From: Lingula anatina
Lineage: Eukaryota > Brachiopoda > Lingulata > Lingulida > Lingulidae
Length of the DNA stretch: 60,000 nt
Assembly: GCF_001039355.2 (NCBI RefSeq)
Contig: NW_019775413.1
Location: 1,372,745 to 1,432,744 of the forward strand
Direction of reading: 5' to 3'
Positions 34,300 to 48,800 of this stretch are shown here, piece by piece (positions within the stretch are counted from its first letter, which is position 1; every line of letters begins with the position of its first letter). The notes beneath the pieces are model-generated. The model was not told where the DNA came from. It searched no databases and saw only the letters and a program-made list of their open reading frames with translations. The position numbers and the translations under genes are program-made.

Positions 34300-36504
34300 A
34301 TGATACTAGCAATAAAGGAGATGGAGAATTCAGACTTGGTTTGCGTCAGTGAGAAGGGCAAACTTCATGTTGTATCAGCAAGGAACGAAAATATACGAAT
34401 AGAGTTAAAAGGCACTGTAAAAAGACTTCAAGAGGAACCATATCCTGCTGAGTTGCAAAAGCAGACTTTTTATGAGAAATCAGTCACTAAGGATGGTTTT
34501 AACGTTTACAGTCCTTGCAGCCTTTTAAACATTTGTATGGAATTTGTCGGTACCAATATTACAGCAGTAGAGTCCCTTTGGGGATTCCCCGACATTATTG
34601 GATGGAGGATTTTCAAGGCCAGCTCCAAAGCTGGTATATTTAGAAAAGCTGATGCTGAATGCCTTACTGCTTTGACTTTGTTTTGTAATGCCTATGGGGG
34701 CAACATACTGGAATGCTTAAACCTCAGAGATAGCTGCAAAGTGATTGATGAATATTTTGATCATCTGTGCAAATTTACTTCTCTTTGTGAAATTGATCTG
34801 AGCATGTGTAGGGTTGGCGACGAGCATGACATCCTGATGCATATTGCACAGCTAGTGGAGTAAGTTTTACCCTTTGTTTCAGAGGACAATAGACATTGGA
34901 AACTAAACTCTTGGCATTCTTCTGAATTTTGATATTGGAGACAGCAGTGGCATGCTGTTTAATGCACATGTAGTAGAGAGGAGAGTGTCCTCTGAGTTTC
35001 AGGGTATTAAAACTAAAGAAAAATACTATTTTAACCTGGAAAAGTTTCAGGGTAAAATGTGTATCAGATGAATTGCCAGTCCGTGTTTGAGCATTATAGA
35101 GGAAATAACAAGGAAGTGTCTGCTGTGATTATAAATGAAAACCTTTGATCTAAAGCAGTCATTAACCATGTGCATTAATTACTCTACCTTGTCCAGTTTT
35201 CAGAATTTTCATATTTTGTCTTTAGTTTACAGAAACTGAACTTGATGTCAAATGCACTGTCTGATAAAGGTATCCAGAAGTTAACTATCCCACACCGTGT
35301 CTGGAAAAGAGGGCTGCAGAAGTTGAGAGTACTGTATTTGACAGGTACTTTTATGTTGTAACCTTTTCTTTTGTACCCAAGACCTGGGCTGATGGATTTT
35401 TCTATTGTTAATAATACAAGTTTTATCACAACCACTACTGTAACAGTTAAAGTGCTTTAAAGTTATTAAATTTTAAGTTGGGCAAAAGTGACAAAGTAAG
35501 TTTTCTGATTTTCAGACAATGATCTAATAACAGATTCATCAATAAAACATTTGGTTAGTCTACAAAGTCTGATGATATTGGATTTGACTGGGACATCTGC
35601 CACAGTGAGTATATTTAGACATTGATTGTGAAAATTAACTTTCTTGGTGCGAAAGTAATTAAAATACATGAATTAGTCTGTAATAACTCCATTACTGCTA
35701 TTTGATGGTGCACAGTTGCCTTTGCACTAATACTATATTTTTGACAGCAGTGGTAGAAACTATGCCAAAATTTCTGTGTTTGAAAGTACACTTTTGTAGT
35801 TGTCCCCAAATTATCAAAAGTTTCAGTTGATTATCTTTAAAACAGAATTGTTACGAATTAATTTTCTTTCAGAAAAAGGGACTGTCAATGATGAAAGAGC
35901 AGCTTCAGATGGTTCGGTCTCATCAAAAGAGTGAAAGTTTTCATTGTGAAAACACAGGTTGGGCTGCTGACGTGATCAATACATGGAAACAGTCCAATCT
36001 ACTTCCACCTGCCAAGAAGAGAAAGACCAACCCCAAGGACATGAAACTAAAGTCATTTTGTAAGCAACTTAGATATTTATCTGAAGATAATACAATTTTT
36101 CAAGGAAAAAATAATTATGGGAAAGAGATTGAATTAACTTAGATGTGATGCATTTTTGGTGTACTGTATTTTTCGCGATTTTAATAAAATAGACTTTATG
36201 TTAATTTTATTTTGCAGATGGGAAAAAGACCCCTGTGATGCAGAGCCTGAAGGATCCAAGTCCACCATTGGGTTCTGCTGGTAAAATGCTATTAATGAAG
36301 AGACACTCTCCAATCACAGAGGAAGAAAAGGACAGTAGGAAATTAAATTGTAAATCATTATTTCAAAGGACCAAAAGGAATGGAAATGGCAATGAAGCAG
36401 ATAGGATTATAAACAGTTCTGAGAATGACAAAGCAAACACTGTTGTGCTAAGGTCAGATTACATGGAAGACATAGATTTGGAAATCATTAAATTATACTC
36501 TTAA
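34300..36504 (+). CDS. LRRC42: Leucine-rich repeat-containing protein 42 (LRRC42)
   Basis: Five coding exons join in frame: 34300-34859, 35226-35344, 35516-35604, 35873-36059 and 36218-36504, giving 413 residues (human about 428). Diagnostic segments match remembered human LRRC42: VGDEHDILMHI, ALSDKGIQKLT with VWKRGLQKL, ILDLTGTSAT, CENTGWAADVI and FYGKKTP. The middle part contains a few leucine-rich repeats (LxxLxLxxN type); the C terminus is basic, polar and likely disordered, ending in DIDLEIIKLYS. Function is poorly known; the protein is conserved across animals. The start ATG at 34300 lies 33 bases after a splice acceptor and gives an N terminus of about the human length. ZRANB2 converges on it from the right. 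Confidence 0.93.
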
Positions 36505-39358
36505 TGGTCTTTCTTAGAAATGGAATATCATATTTGATCAGGGATAAAACATTTTGATTTCTTAAGCATGCAATCAGAGAGGAGTATTTCATACAGAAGT
36601 ATGCCTTTAAATTGGCTCAGTTGATTTTTTGGCATGCTTTTCTTTGAAAGTATTTTTGCTCTCTGTAGGAATGGGTTTTGTCCGAATAACTCAATTTTTA
36701 AAGGGATATGACATTTCAAGCAATGAAACACAATTGAGAGATCATTCCCAGTAACACGTATAAACTTCTACTAGTTTCTTTACAACTCAAATAAAGTCGA
36801 TATGGCAAGGGAAAACTATAAATCATTCGACCAGCCATAAAAGAGATTTGGACAATCCCATTCTTTAAATTTTTGGTCAGAGATTTTACCTTTTTATGTG
36901 ACCTACTTTTCTGCCCCATGTATATACAGCATAGAAAGCTAGCATAAAAATGCGTTTAAATACCATTTTTTGGGTAATTTTAAACAATATCTCTTGGTAA
37001 TTCTCTTAGTTATACTATTTGAAAATATATGTTGGCATTTGTTTGGTTTTTGTGGCACAAAATTGACTTCATATGCATCATTAATCTTTATATGCATGCT
37101 TTTAGTTGTAATCTCGAAAAAAATTTCCATTACTTAGAAAAAAAATTTTTACAGAAGCACAAGTCGGCTCAAAAAGCTAAAAATTTTAGATTGTAAGAAT
37201 CCAGTTCTTTCAAAATAAACATTAAATGAATTGTGTCCCCAAGCTGTAGATTCTACAAACATGCCAACATGATTCAAAATGTTAAGAGGGAAACTACATC
37301 CCAAATAGGTCGACAAAATTACTTTGCATCAGGTGATAACGTGTGCTCTGTGGCAGGATCCATGATTAAACTTCTTATTTTTTCATCATTACCAATTTTT
37401 ACTATATTATCAGTTTTTTCTTTTGCTACTAAAACAAAACAATACTTTTTTCCCCAAATACATTTGGTTTTATTTTTTATTTGCAGGTAAAGCATTTCAA
37501 AAAAAAAAAAAAAATCTACCATGCAATGTATTTTAACAATTCAAGCAAGAATTTATGTGTAAGAGCTAAACTTCCAAAATTCAGTAATTCTTTAACTAAA
37601 ATATAAATTTGGTGCAGTGGCTGTATTTTTTCATTCCCTTGGTCATCTCAAAATTGCAACCCACCATTTAGTACATTGTCATCATTATCTTCTCCAACCT
37701 ACAGCTTTTCTTAAACAGAATTAGATTTTTAAAAATGCAAGTTCCAGATGCAGTGGTGGAGCTAAATATGACCCAAAGCTGTTGGAAAGAAATCCAAATT
37801 TTGTCTTCATACTTACCTGTTATGTTAAACACAAAAGACTATCACAAGTGCCAATAGTTGTTATAAATGCTGCTTTGCATATTCTTGATAGATTAAAAAT
37901 GTTCTAAATTTGGAATTTCAATTTCTCAAAAACAATCCACTGTAACTAGGCAATATTGTATTTTGTACATATCAAGAAGTGGGTAATTAATCTTGAGGTG
38001 AGTGTAAATATTCAATGTGTAAATTGAGCATTTCAAAGTCACAAGATGATGAACTTCTAGAATTCTGCCTCTATATGTTGACAATTGTATTTTCAATTAG
38101 GATGGACAACTATCTTTAACAATTACTTTACCAATTTTTTTTTTTTTAATCTGAATTCAAAAGGAAACTCAACCATATTTACTGCTTGTAATTCAATTTT
38201 CAACATTGGGGCTTACTAATACGTAGCAAAGCATATGCATGGTGGGGGGCATGTCACTAAGTTTGGGAGGACATATTTCTGGAAGAGCTAAAGACAAAAT
38301 AACAGAAAGAGATTGAAAGCACTATGCATTTGTATAAAACTTTCCCTATGGGTTAAACCTCTTAAATCTGATTTTAGATAAGGATGCAAAAATGAGGTTG
38401 CAAAAAGCAATCAAGTCAAAACTTTTTTAAGTGCAAAGACAATATCATGTGGTATTAAAAATGAAATTCCACCAAGTCTTAATGAATAACTTTTGAGTTA
38501 TCAAAATCTTAAATTCAATGTTTTTTTTAATCCACAAGATATATACTGTTATCTTTGTTTTCAGTGTTTTAAAACCTCCTTACAGTCATCAGATGATGTT
38601 AAGCAACTTTATCAGCCTTAGAATTTCTATCATAAATATTTGAATCATGACATTTGATGATATAATCCAACCTGTGCATCGATTCAAGCCATTAGCAAAG
38701 AACATTACATCACTTTACGTAAAGAGTAGAACGTTGTTCTACAGAAATTCATTTTGGGATTGAAAATTTACAACATTAGAACAAATTCATTTTGGGATTG
38801 AATACTTACAACATCATTTTCTAAGTCCATTCAAGTACATTAAATGCATGCACAAACCACAAAATTACATACAAAACCATACATGAGCTGGCTTATACAC
38901 AAGCTGACAATGAGTAAAATGAGATCAAGAATGAATTCTTGATATCTCTGTACAATAACTACAACCTACACAAATAAAACAAGACAAACAGTTAACTATC
39001 AATAAGTTGATAACAACTTCTACATTACTTCTTCAGAAATTTTACAAATATTGTTTTCTATATTTCCTTTAAACTCTCCCCCCTCCCCTTCCATTTCCGT
39101 GCCAACTAAGAGCTACGTTTGGTAGATCCTAGGTGTCAATAAAAAGAATGAGGAAAATAGAAAAATTCTAAGGATTCTTATGATTGATGTTAAGAGCTGC
39201 AAGAAACACTGACACAATATTTCTTTGCATAATTATGCCAGGGCATCTGCGATAATAACCCAGAAATCTCTTTATACCAGTAACCTTGCAAACAACTGTT
39301 AACTGGTAACTTTGGTGCACACTGACTGAGACTTTCTATATCTTGAAGCCTGCACGGC
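36505..39358. other. Convergent intergenic region with both 3' UTRs
   Basis: AT-rich, no supported exon. AATAAA-like signals for LRRC42 lie at about 36789 and 37213. A small direct repeat, AATTCATTTTGGGATTGAA, occurs twice between 38745 and 38805. The 3' untranslated part of ZRANB2 should occupy the right end. Confidence 0.5.
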
Positions 39359-42300
39359 TTAATGCCTGAAAAAACAAAAAAGAAATAGTACACATCTTTG
39401 ATAAGACACTCACTTCCTATCTGTCATGTAAAGACTATTATAACTCGGCTAAGATGAAAAAATATTTTTAATGATACTTTATGCATGACAGAGAAACATT
39501 TCCACTGAGCAAGGTACTGTATGTAGGCTGTATCTAGGTTATTCCAATCATCATGACCCCAATTTTGCTATCCCCAACAAATCAAACCTTGACCCGCTGG
39601 AGTGTCTATGTCTGCTTCTGGAACGGGATCTTGGAGACCTTGACCGAGATCGAGACCTACTCCTTGTATGTCTTCTATATTTTGATTTACGGTCCGATCG
39701 TGAACTTGACCTGAGAAAATATAATCAAGTGGCTTGGATAATAGTCATTCAAAGTAAGAATGGTGTCAACATATTAGCGTATAGAAGTTCATGTTCTAAC
39801 AAGCTGAGAACAAATATTGTTTCCCCTATGTGCAGGAAATTATATGATATCTAACTATATTAAACTCTATGACTTAATTAATTTTTCAAACTATTACAAA
39901 TACAAAATCATTTATAACACAATAAGCCCCTGTAAATACTGAATGTACTTGCTTGTACAGGCTCCAAACCCATCCAAAAATCAGCACACAGACAATGAAA
40001 ATCGTAAGAAAACTGATATTGACCTTGACTACCTTTACCCATATACCCAATATACCTGGACCTAGAACGGGAATAGCTGCGTTTTCTGTCCCTGCTTTTG
40101 CGATTGCGGGATCTTGATCTGGATCTTGACCTTGATTTTGATTTGGAGCTTGACCTTGACCTAGATCTGGATGAGGAAGAAGAGCTGGATCTTGATGACC
40201 TTGACCTAGAAGAATGTGACCTTGATCGTGATTTCTTCTCTTTTCCGTCCTTTTTATCATTCTCATCATCACTCCCACCACTTAAGTCGTATTTAGATAG
40301 GTCTCCACCTTCTTCATCCTGGAAGAGAACAACAACATATCAGTGATAATAATGAAAAATGAACTTTGCATCTGAAAATCCTGGACAGCAATAAAAAAAC
40401 TGCCCAACTGATTACTATATGTAAAAATGTATTAAAATTGGACAACACATAAATATACTTAGTTATGCATTAGAAAGTATATTTGTTAATCTATGTACCT
40501 CATCTGAATCTAGTCGATACTTGGATTCATCAACATCATCATCGTCATCATCATCATCGTCTTCTTCTTGGGCCGTTTCCTCTACCACACTAATTACAGG
40601 GGGAAGCTGGCCCCTGAATTTTTTCTTCTTTCTCCCAAACTGAAAAATGAATACATTTATCTTATATTCTAAAAGTAGTAATGTTAAACAAGGACATCAT
40701 TATGTATATATAAAATCCAACACAGTTTAAGGCATACTCAGATTTAATGCGTGAATACGTATGAGAACAAAAACTAATGTGTGAATATGTATGAGAACAA
40801 AAACAATAAACAAAAAGCAAAAGTGAAATAAAATGTCTAAGACAATACCAGAAGTTCCTACCTCATCATATTCTTCATCAGAGTCATTGCGATCCTTGTA
40901 TTCCACAACTTCTTCTCTTTCCATGTAGCCACCTCCAAATCCTAAGATTGATAAAACAGATAAACGCTTAAAACCTACAACGATACATTCCCATTGTTTT
41001 TCTTTTTCTCCCTCTTTACATTTTGGAAGGAATATGACACTTAAAATGAAAATTTAAGAAAAAATTATAACCTGAAACTTAACCCTGAACATTGCAAATA
41101 AGAATTTCCTCAGAGAAAGGCTAGTCTGTGTGACCCTTACACAGTACTTTATATTTCTCACCTGTTCTCTCTTCCACTTTCCCAATTTTGGGTTGGTTGC
41201 ACAGGTTGCAGTGACTTCTCCTCGCCCAATTTACATTTCCACATCTGGCAATTTACAAAGCATTTTAGATTTTCAAAAAAACTATTAAAAAACAAAGGCA
41301 GAAAATACTTTCAGGATTTGTTAAGTTAACAGATAATTAAAAAAAAAAACATGATGCTTCCAATTTTGAAAACTCTAATGACTCTCACCTAAATGGGAAA
41401 AATTATAAACAGTATAATTATATATTATTTTCAAATTCACAATAATGATTAAAAAACTGGAGAATTTAAGTTATTACATCATAAATATGAAAAGCTACGA
41501 ACTGTTTACACTGCCAATCATCAGCACTAAACAAGCCTTTGCTCTTCTCTGCTAAATTCTTTCCAATTTCTATTCCACCCTTCTTAATGCTGGTCATTTC
41601 TTGTTTGTCTGGAATGAAATAACAGCAAACTTTCATGAAAAAAATATTAAAAATTTTACAATGCACAAAAACAAAACAGCAAATACGTAAAATGTGAGGG
41701 GTTTCTAGAAATAAATATTAAATGTAAAAAAACTATATCAACCCACTGAATTTATATAAAACAAATTAGCTGTACATAACAACAAGAATATTTCCACATC
41801 CACGTGAATTTGACTATTCAATATTGCAAATTATGCAAATAAATACATGATGAAATATATATAAAAATGACATTGCTTATGTTGCAAATATTTTGAAATA
41901 TTTCAAATAAAATAATAGCATCAATTCAAATTTCAATGTGATTTATCTGCTTTACCTTTTCCACATCTGTTGCACTGGGATCGTCTTGCAAAATTAACAT
42001 TACCACACCTAAAACCACACAATTAGATAATTGTAGATCTCAGACATTAATGTTTTCAATGACAATTGTTTTGTATCTGGGAACATGTTGAAAGTTTTCT
42101 GCACTGAAATGGTTATAGAATGAGCCTCTTCATTTTCATTTTTATTACCGAGTAAGTGCATGTTCTACAAACCCCCTCAATCTTAGAACTAGCTAAACAT
42201 TGAAAACCCTTTTAAATTGAAAAAAAATTCTTTTACACTTCTTCTACCATAAATGTCCAAAAACATGGCATTCTCAGAACCCACTCATACAATAAAAAAT

Positions 42301-42581
42301 GAGCTTGCACTGGAAAACGCAACAATTTTGTTTATAGTCTGAGTCTGTCTTGTGTTTTACCTGTAGCAATGTTTCTGTTGTTTCATTGCCAAGTTTTGGG
42401 GCCCCGGTAAGTTCGAATAAATTACAACTATACAAAGTTTGCAATCCTATTAATCTCAAGCATGCAATACGTAAATGTTTTGCTCCAGGTCAACAATATA
42501 AAACACAAGAATAATGACGTACTTTGGATCAGGACACATCCAATCCCCATCTCCACCTCCTCCACTGCTTCGTCGGGACAT
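39359..42581 (-). CDS. ZRANB2: Zinc finger Ran-binding domain protein 2 (ZRANB2), SR-like splicing factor
   Basis: Nine coding exons join in frame: 42581-42523, 42008-41956, 41608-41503, 41244-41162, 40941-40862, 40639-40499, 40318-40056, 39710-39588 and 39365-39359, giving 304 residues. Two RanBP2-type zinc fingers have their cysteines at C16/C21/C32/C35 and C71/C74/C85/C88, each with the conserved W and N-V-N-F/W-A-R-R core that binds single-stranded GGU RNA in the human protein. An acidic run of aspartates and a long Arg/Ser domain follow. The family is nuclear and affects alternative splicing. The last exon adds only one base plus His and the stop; if the exon at 39588 is not spliced, the frame continues FDLLGIAKLGS and stops. 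Human ZRANB2 also has alternative C termini. It shares a promoter region with ERMP1. Confidence 0.94.
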
Positions 42582-42814
42582 CTTGGATTACCGACTTCTC
42601 GTTGCCGATCTATTTCTCGCGAGAGCTTTAGTAGCCCGCAGCAGAATGTGGAATTCTTTTTCTTAGCAAAAATAATGAATTTGTACTTTGTAGAATTGGA
42701 GAAATATTAAATACTTTATTTAAATTAATTCCACTTTTTTTCTGTTTTGTTTGGATAAATCAAAAAGTCAATATTATTGATTATATCAATTCATTATGTG
42801 CGTTACAGCCCAAG
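42582..42814. promoter_or_regulatory. Bidirectional promoter between ZRANB2 and ERMP1
   Basis: Only 233 bases separate the two opposite start codons. The perfect palindrome TCTCGCGAGA at 42615-42624 is a known orientation-independent core element of TATA-less and bidirectional animal promoters. It lies 34 bases before the ZRANB2 ATG on that gene's strand. No TATA box is evident close to either start. Confidence 0.7.
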
Positions 42815-45800
42815 ATGGATTCCTCCATGAGGAAAAGAGTTCCCGCCTCAAAGAAAGCACCAAAAATTGTTGATGAATGGGTGTATGAAAAAAGAAACGA
42901 AAGACCTATAAGGGCGCCTTTACTTCCGGAGTACGTCTGGGTTATTGTATTTGCCTTGAATTTTGTACTGTTTAGCTTTATACACCTTGCTGACAATAGT
43001 TATCCAGAACCGAAATTCTTGAGAACTGCCAAACCCGGAGAATTTGTCGAAGAAAGAGCTAGGGAGCATCTTTTAAAACTTACAAGTTTTGGTCAGAGAT
43101 CGGTGGGAAGTCAAGCAAATGAAGTCCACAGCGTAAAATACCTCACAGAACAACTGAACCAGATAAAGAGCAATGCAAAACCAGCGCACAAATTTGATGT
43201 TGACGTTCAAACAGTCTCAGGGACTTTCACTCTTGAATTTCTTGGCCATTTTACAAGTGTATATGAAAATGTAAATAATATTTTGGTCAAAATGGGGCCT
43301 CATGAAGACACTGGTACAAGCCTTTTAGTAAATTGCCATTATGATACAGCTATTGGGAGTCCAGGTAATGTGTGTTTGATTGAGAACCTGTCTAGTTTTC
43401 AGTTTCACTTTCAGTGCATTTTGTTGCACAAAATTCTAGTGTCAGTATGTACTCTTATTCAAGATTTTTTATATGTGTGCAAATGCTCTCAAGAGAGGAA
43501 CAGACTTCTTCTCGTGAAAAATTCAATAGAAATTGTTTCCTGTCTCCAAACAAACTCTTGAATAACAATATTGCTCATGCAACTTTTATGATGTGCCAGT
43601 GGATTTTCCTGGTGAGATATTTATTGTCATAATTTGACCTATTTCAAAATAATATTGTTCAAACTAATCTATCTGTAAAAATGTGTGTGTAAAAGGGTAA
43701 GCGTGTTAAGTGTGTATTTTTATCAGGTATGGAAAATATCTATCTTATAAGCCTTGCTTTGTCAGATAGCATTAAAAAAGGTAATGTAAAAATATTTGAA
43801 ATGTGAAGTTTGTATATGAAAAGACTTAGTGAATATGTAAAACAGTTTTATTCATAATTGGAAGCTAAATGTTCTTATACAGGTGCCAGTGATGATGCAG
43901 TAAGTTGTTGTGTGATGTTAGAAATCCTGCAAGTCTTAACTCAGCAGGATGAGTCACTGCCGCACAGTCTGATTTTCAACTTCAATGGAGCTGAAGAAAA
44001 TGTTCTGCAGGTGTGTGTCTCTCAACATTCTTTTGGTTGATCCAATAGTTGATTTGCTTAGAAAATTTAACTTGATTAAATTAGTTAGTTTACTGAATGC
44101 TTTCATGTGCCTAAGCATCTTTTGTGAATGCAGTGTAGAAGAGGCATACATTGGCAATATTAACAGTGTGGTACATAATTTTATGATTGTAATGATAGAA
44201 TAAAACCCCAAGTGCTAGATAATGTACAGTCCTGAGGATATTTCCAATGCAGTGGTTGTTGCTCATCTAAGAGTTTCCATTTCAGTATTGTATTTTTGAA
44301 TACCATTTCAGGCTGCACATGGATTTATAACTCAGCATCCATGGGCCAGTAGTATCAAGGCATTTGTCAACTTGGAGGCAGCAGGGGCTGGTGGAAGAGA
44401 ACTGGTATTCCAGACAGGTAATCATATGAAGATAGGCTACAGGATTTTTTCCCCAATGATTATGATAATGAGTCCTTTGATTGTGTTATAAGTGCAGGTT
44501 TTATGCTGATTTCAATTACTAATGTGTACACAAAGGTCAAATTTGTAGCATGCATAAAACTATTTTAAGATGTAGACTGATAAATACCATGAATCAAGAA
44601 TCCACAAGTATTATTTCGCAAAACACTGTATTTGTCTTCTCCAGGTCCAGAGCACCCCTGGTTGATCCAAGCTTATGCCTCTGCAGCTGATCACCCATAT
44701 GCCTCTGTTGTGGGACAGGAGGTATTTCAAAGTGGCATCATCCCATCTGATACTGACTTCAGAATCTACAGGGACTATGCACACATACCAGGTAACAATC
44801 CATTACTACTGCTTTGCAAAAAAAAAAAAAAAAATTCAAGTAGTTTTTTGAAAATAGAAATTTCCATATGCTGTCTTTTCAAGTTTAAGTAATCAGATTA
44901 GTATCAGTTTTACTAGTAAAGCATATCTTTTATCCATATTAGATTATTTCTGTATTTGTCATTATTACAATGTTATTTCAGGTATTGATATAGCCTACAT
45001 ATCTAATGGGTATGTATACCATACAATGCATGACACTCCAGACAAAGTGCCTCCAGGGTGTATGCAGAGAGGTGGTAAGCGGACACTTCTTTATCTTATT
45101 ATATTTTATTTGTTTACATTCATTTATTATTTTTTAATGTTTTAAACTGTGATGTAAATAAATTTAGTTGAATTTGAGTATGGTAACGAGAGCTTCATTT
45201 TTAAACAAATAGATGAAGATATTAGCCAAATAAATACTTTGGGCCAAATTTATCCTGAACTAGGGAAAATTAATAATAATTCCTTTTTCTTTTAATAATT
45301 CTGTTTTTTTTATTCTAGGAGAAAATGTTTTGAAAACCATCCAGACTCTGTTGGCCTCTCCTTACCTTGAACACCCTGGTGACTATCGCCATGGAAACAT
45401 GGTGTTCTTTGACGTTGTAGGAACATTTATGATATCCTATCCAGAAAGGCTGGGGGAAATTCTGAACTTGTTTACTGTTTTGTTAGTATTTTGGAGGATT
45501 GGAAAGAAAGTTGCTTCAGAAAGCAGCAAAAGTAAGTCTGTATGTAAGACACTTCTCGGAGTTTGATGTATGTTTTCATATTGTTTTTTCTTTTCTTTTT
45601 ACTGTTGCAGTGATTACAGTTAAACTGCCTGTCAATATGTAAACATAAACTGTTTTATCATTGTGATAGACATTTGATTGATAAGTAATAAAGCAAATTT
45701 ATTGGCTGTAAATTTCTATCAATGAAAAAAATTAAAGTGATCTGCGGACCTGAATTGCAACTTGAATTTCACGTAAGATAGCTACCTGCAGATTATTCTT

Positions 45801-48800
45801 AGTGGAAAATGTATGAACTACTATGAAAAATTCCAAAAATGTGAAAACTGAAATATTGTTATTATTCATTTTCTTTTAGATCTGCATGGCCTCTTTTATG
45901 TAACAACACTGGTGAAAGCTCTGCTGTGCATTCTCATGTCCTGGGCTGCAGCTGTATGCACTGTGATTGGTGTAGCTGGGTTGCTAATGGCAACTCAGTG
46001 CACCATGGCCTGGTATGGAAATCACCTCTGGGTGGTGGGGTTATATGTCTGTCCTGCTGTAGCTGTCTCCATTGCTCTTCATGCATACTTCAAGACTCTG
46101 ATATTTGAGGTAACAGTGTCTTTTAGGTTTTTCGCTCACTGTAACTTGTTTTACATTGAAATAGCTATCATATGTGTTTTTGGTATTATTATGTTGCAAA
46201 TATTTCTTTTTACACTAACTTTTTTCTACAGATTACAGGGAACTAAACAATTTCATATCCAAAAAACCCTAATTTTTAGAAGTATGATAAACATTTCTTG
46301 AACCTTAAATCGAATATGTAGTTTACAGAATAATTTTCTGTTTATTTTCTGAAGGACCAACAAGATGAGTGGGAGTTGGAGGATGTATTCTTTGATGCCA
46401 GTCTTAGTGTGTGGACCATGTTCCTTATCATTCTAACTTACAATGGCCTTGGGTCAGCCTACTTTGCCCTGTTATGGACACTGCTACCTATTCTTATAAG
46501 GGGCTACCTAGCCAAGTTTATGAAGATTACTGCCAAAGGTAGAGTTAAACAAGTCAGGGTATTGTGGAAAAAACATGCATATCTAATGGTGAATAGGTAC
46601 ATTTATAAATAATTAATATCTGCCTTTTAGACAATCTACCATCAACAGTCATTAACTTTAATGTAGTCATGGATTCCCTTCTGATTTCAAAATTGTTATT
46701 GTTATTTTATATTCATTTTTAAGGTAACTTGGCTGGTTTTATGCTGCTCCACTTTGTGGCTATTCTGTTTCCAAACCTAATGTCACTGTACGGGCTGTAT
46801 GGGTTATTTGAGATGTTTGTGCCAGTCCTGGGGCGGATAGGAACCGAGGTGTACCCAGACGTGGCAGTTGCTGGGATGAGTGTGTTTGCTGTGATAGTGT
46901 GCATGTTATTTCAGGTAGGTCATTTGAGCAGTTTCGATATGGAGCGAATTTAGTCTTTTCCGAATGCAACACGCAACTTATTTCATTTGACTGTAGAAAG
47001 AAAAACGTTGATTTGGAATGTCTGAATTTGAAATAGTAATTGTATATTCACTTACACATGGGGAATTATAAAGGACCCAAACTCTAAAAAGGGGGTTAAA
47101 CTACTGTCACTGATTTATTCTGTTAGCAAATGGGGGCCATTTTTGTGGAAGTGTTTCAAGAACCCCAAAGGGCTGTGGCTAGTAAGCCTTACTTCATATG
47201 ACAGCACTGAAATGTCAGTCCTGTTTCGATTCATTTGTAAAAAGCAACACCCTGTCTGCATTGCCTAATGATTTATTATTATTATTATTATTTTATAGCT
47301 TGGACTGGTTTACACAACACATTCTGTTCGTAAGATATTGTCCCTCCTGACAAGCATGTCTGTGATAGCTTTGCTCCTTGTCATTTTTACTCCCTTTGGT
47401 TTCCCATATCAAGAGCTCACTCCACAAAAGAGTGTTTTGCACGTAAGTAATGATTATTTGTCACTGCACTGATGAAATGATCCAAAAATCAAGCACTACA
47501 ATTTATTATGATAAGGAAAAGATTTATTAGAAGGAACCATGTAAAAGTACAACAATTGTTACGCTTATTGAAAAATTTTGATTAATTTATCTAGTGTAAT
47601 AATTTTACTCCTGAATTTTTACAGTTTGGAGTAAAACAACCCATGCTACACTGTTTTGATCATGTAATTACATGATATGTCATCTAATGATATTGCTATT
47701 AAAATTTCAAATTTTTGATTTCAGCATATAGAGCGTAGATTTCACACTGTCTCAGGAAATCTTTCAACAAAAGACTCAGGGTTATGGTACATTCCATTTG
47801 ATCAACCTGGCACCCTGTCGTCATGGCAACGCAAGATACCCAGGTTGGAAGAAGGCATTGTGGCAGAGTGCAAGGGTCCATACTGTGGTTGGCCTTACTA
47901 TTATCCCATGCTTACACTCATGAAGTAAGCATGCTTCAGATTTTACTTGAAAGATTTTATAAAGAGCTGTCAAATTTTGGATAAATTTAGAAATATTTAT
48001 TTGCAGCTTTATGTGTCGTTTCTGTAAAAAACAAAAAGAAAAAATTTAGCAAAAGACACACTTTTTTAAACCAGCTGGTTCTCTTTAAGGAGTTGTGCAT
48101 CTCCTTTGTGAGAGGTGTTTGTGGAATCTTTCGAAATTTATTTCAATTTTTTTTTTTTTTTCAGATGTAATTTGAAGATGAATATTTCAAAATGTTTGGT
48201 TTCAATTTCGTTATTTCATTTGCAGAATTTTAGCTGTTACACAAAAATGCTTTATGTTTATATTAGGCAAACCTACTACATTCCTTCTGGTGAGCTAAAA
48301 GACACACCCAGGGGACAAATTAAGCTGGTGTCCAGAGAAGACCTTAGTGACTCCAAGCAGATGTTAACATTTCAAATTGAAGGTAAGACAAAAATGAGTG
48401 TCTCTGGCAGGTGGAGATGTGTGAAAGAGTTATGGTATAATTGAGACATTAATTCATCAATAATTTTCTTATATTTAATTTAGTAGTTCTAGTACTGAGA
48501 GTGCAAAGTGCTTTTGAATATCAGTACAGTCTATCTAAAAAGAAAATCAAAAGATTGGATTAATTGACAAATCCTTATTCTATGTCTTAAATTTTATTGT
48601 CTTGTCCCACCTAATGGAAAAAATATGATGGCGTGTTTTAAAGTATATAGCCCAGTAGAATTGTACATTTCAGATGTAAGAATTTTATCTTGCAATACAT
48701 TTATACATTTTAATTTTTCATAGGACCTTGTATACTTTCAAACGAAAAAATAAAAAAAAAACCTTATTAGCATTTGTTTATAATGTTTGTAAATAAAGCT

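Noticed and set aside
40098-40346. Plus-strand open frame of alternating Asp/Leu residues
   Set aside because: It is the antisense of the Arg/Ser-coding exon 7 of ZRANB2; the repeat pattern comes from the RS codons.
43414-44211. Short frames between ERMP1 exons 1 and 3
   Set aside because: They lie in introns or overlap the ERMP1 exon 2 region in other frames; ERMP1 joins correctly without them.
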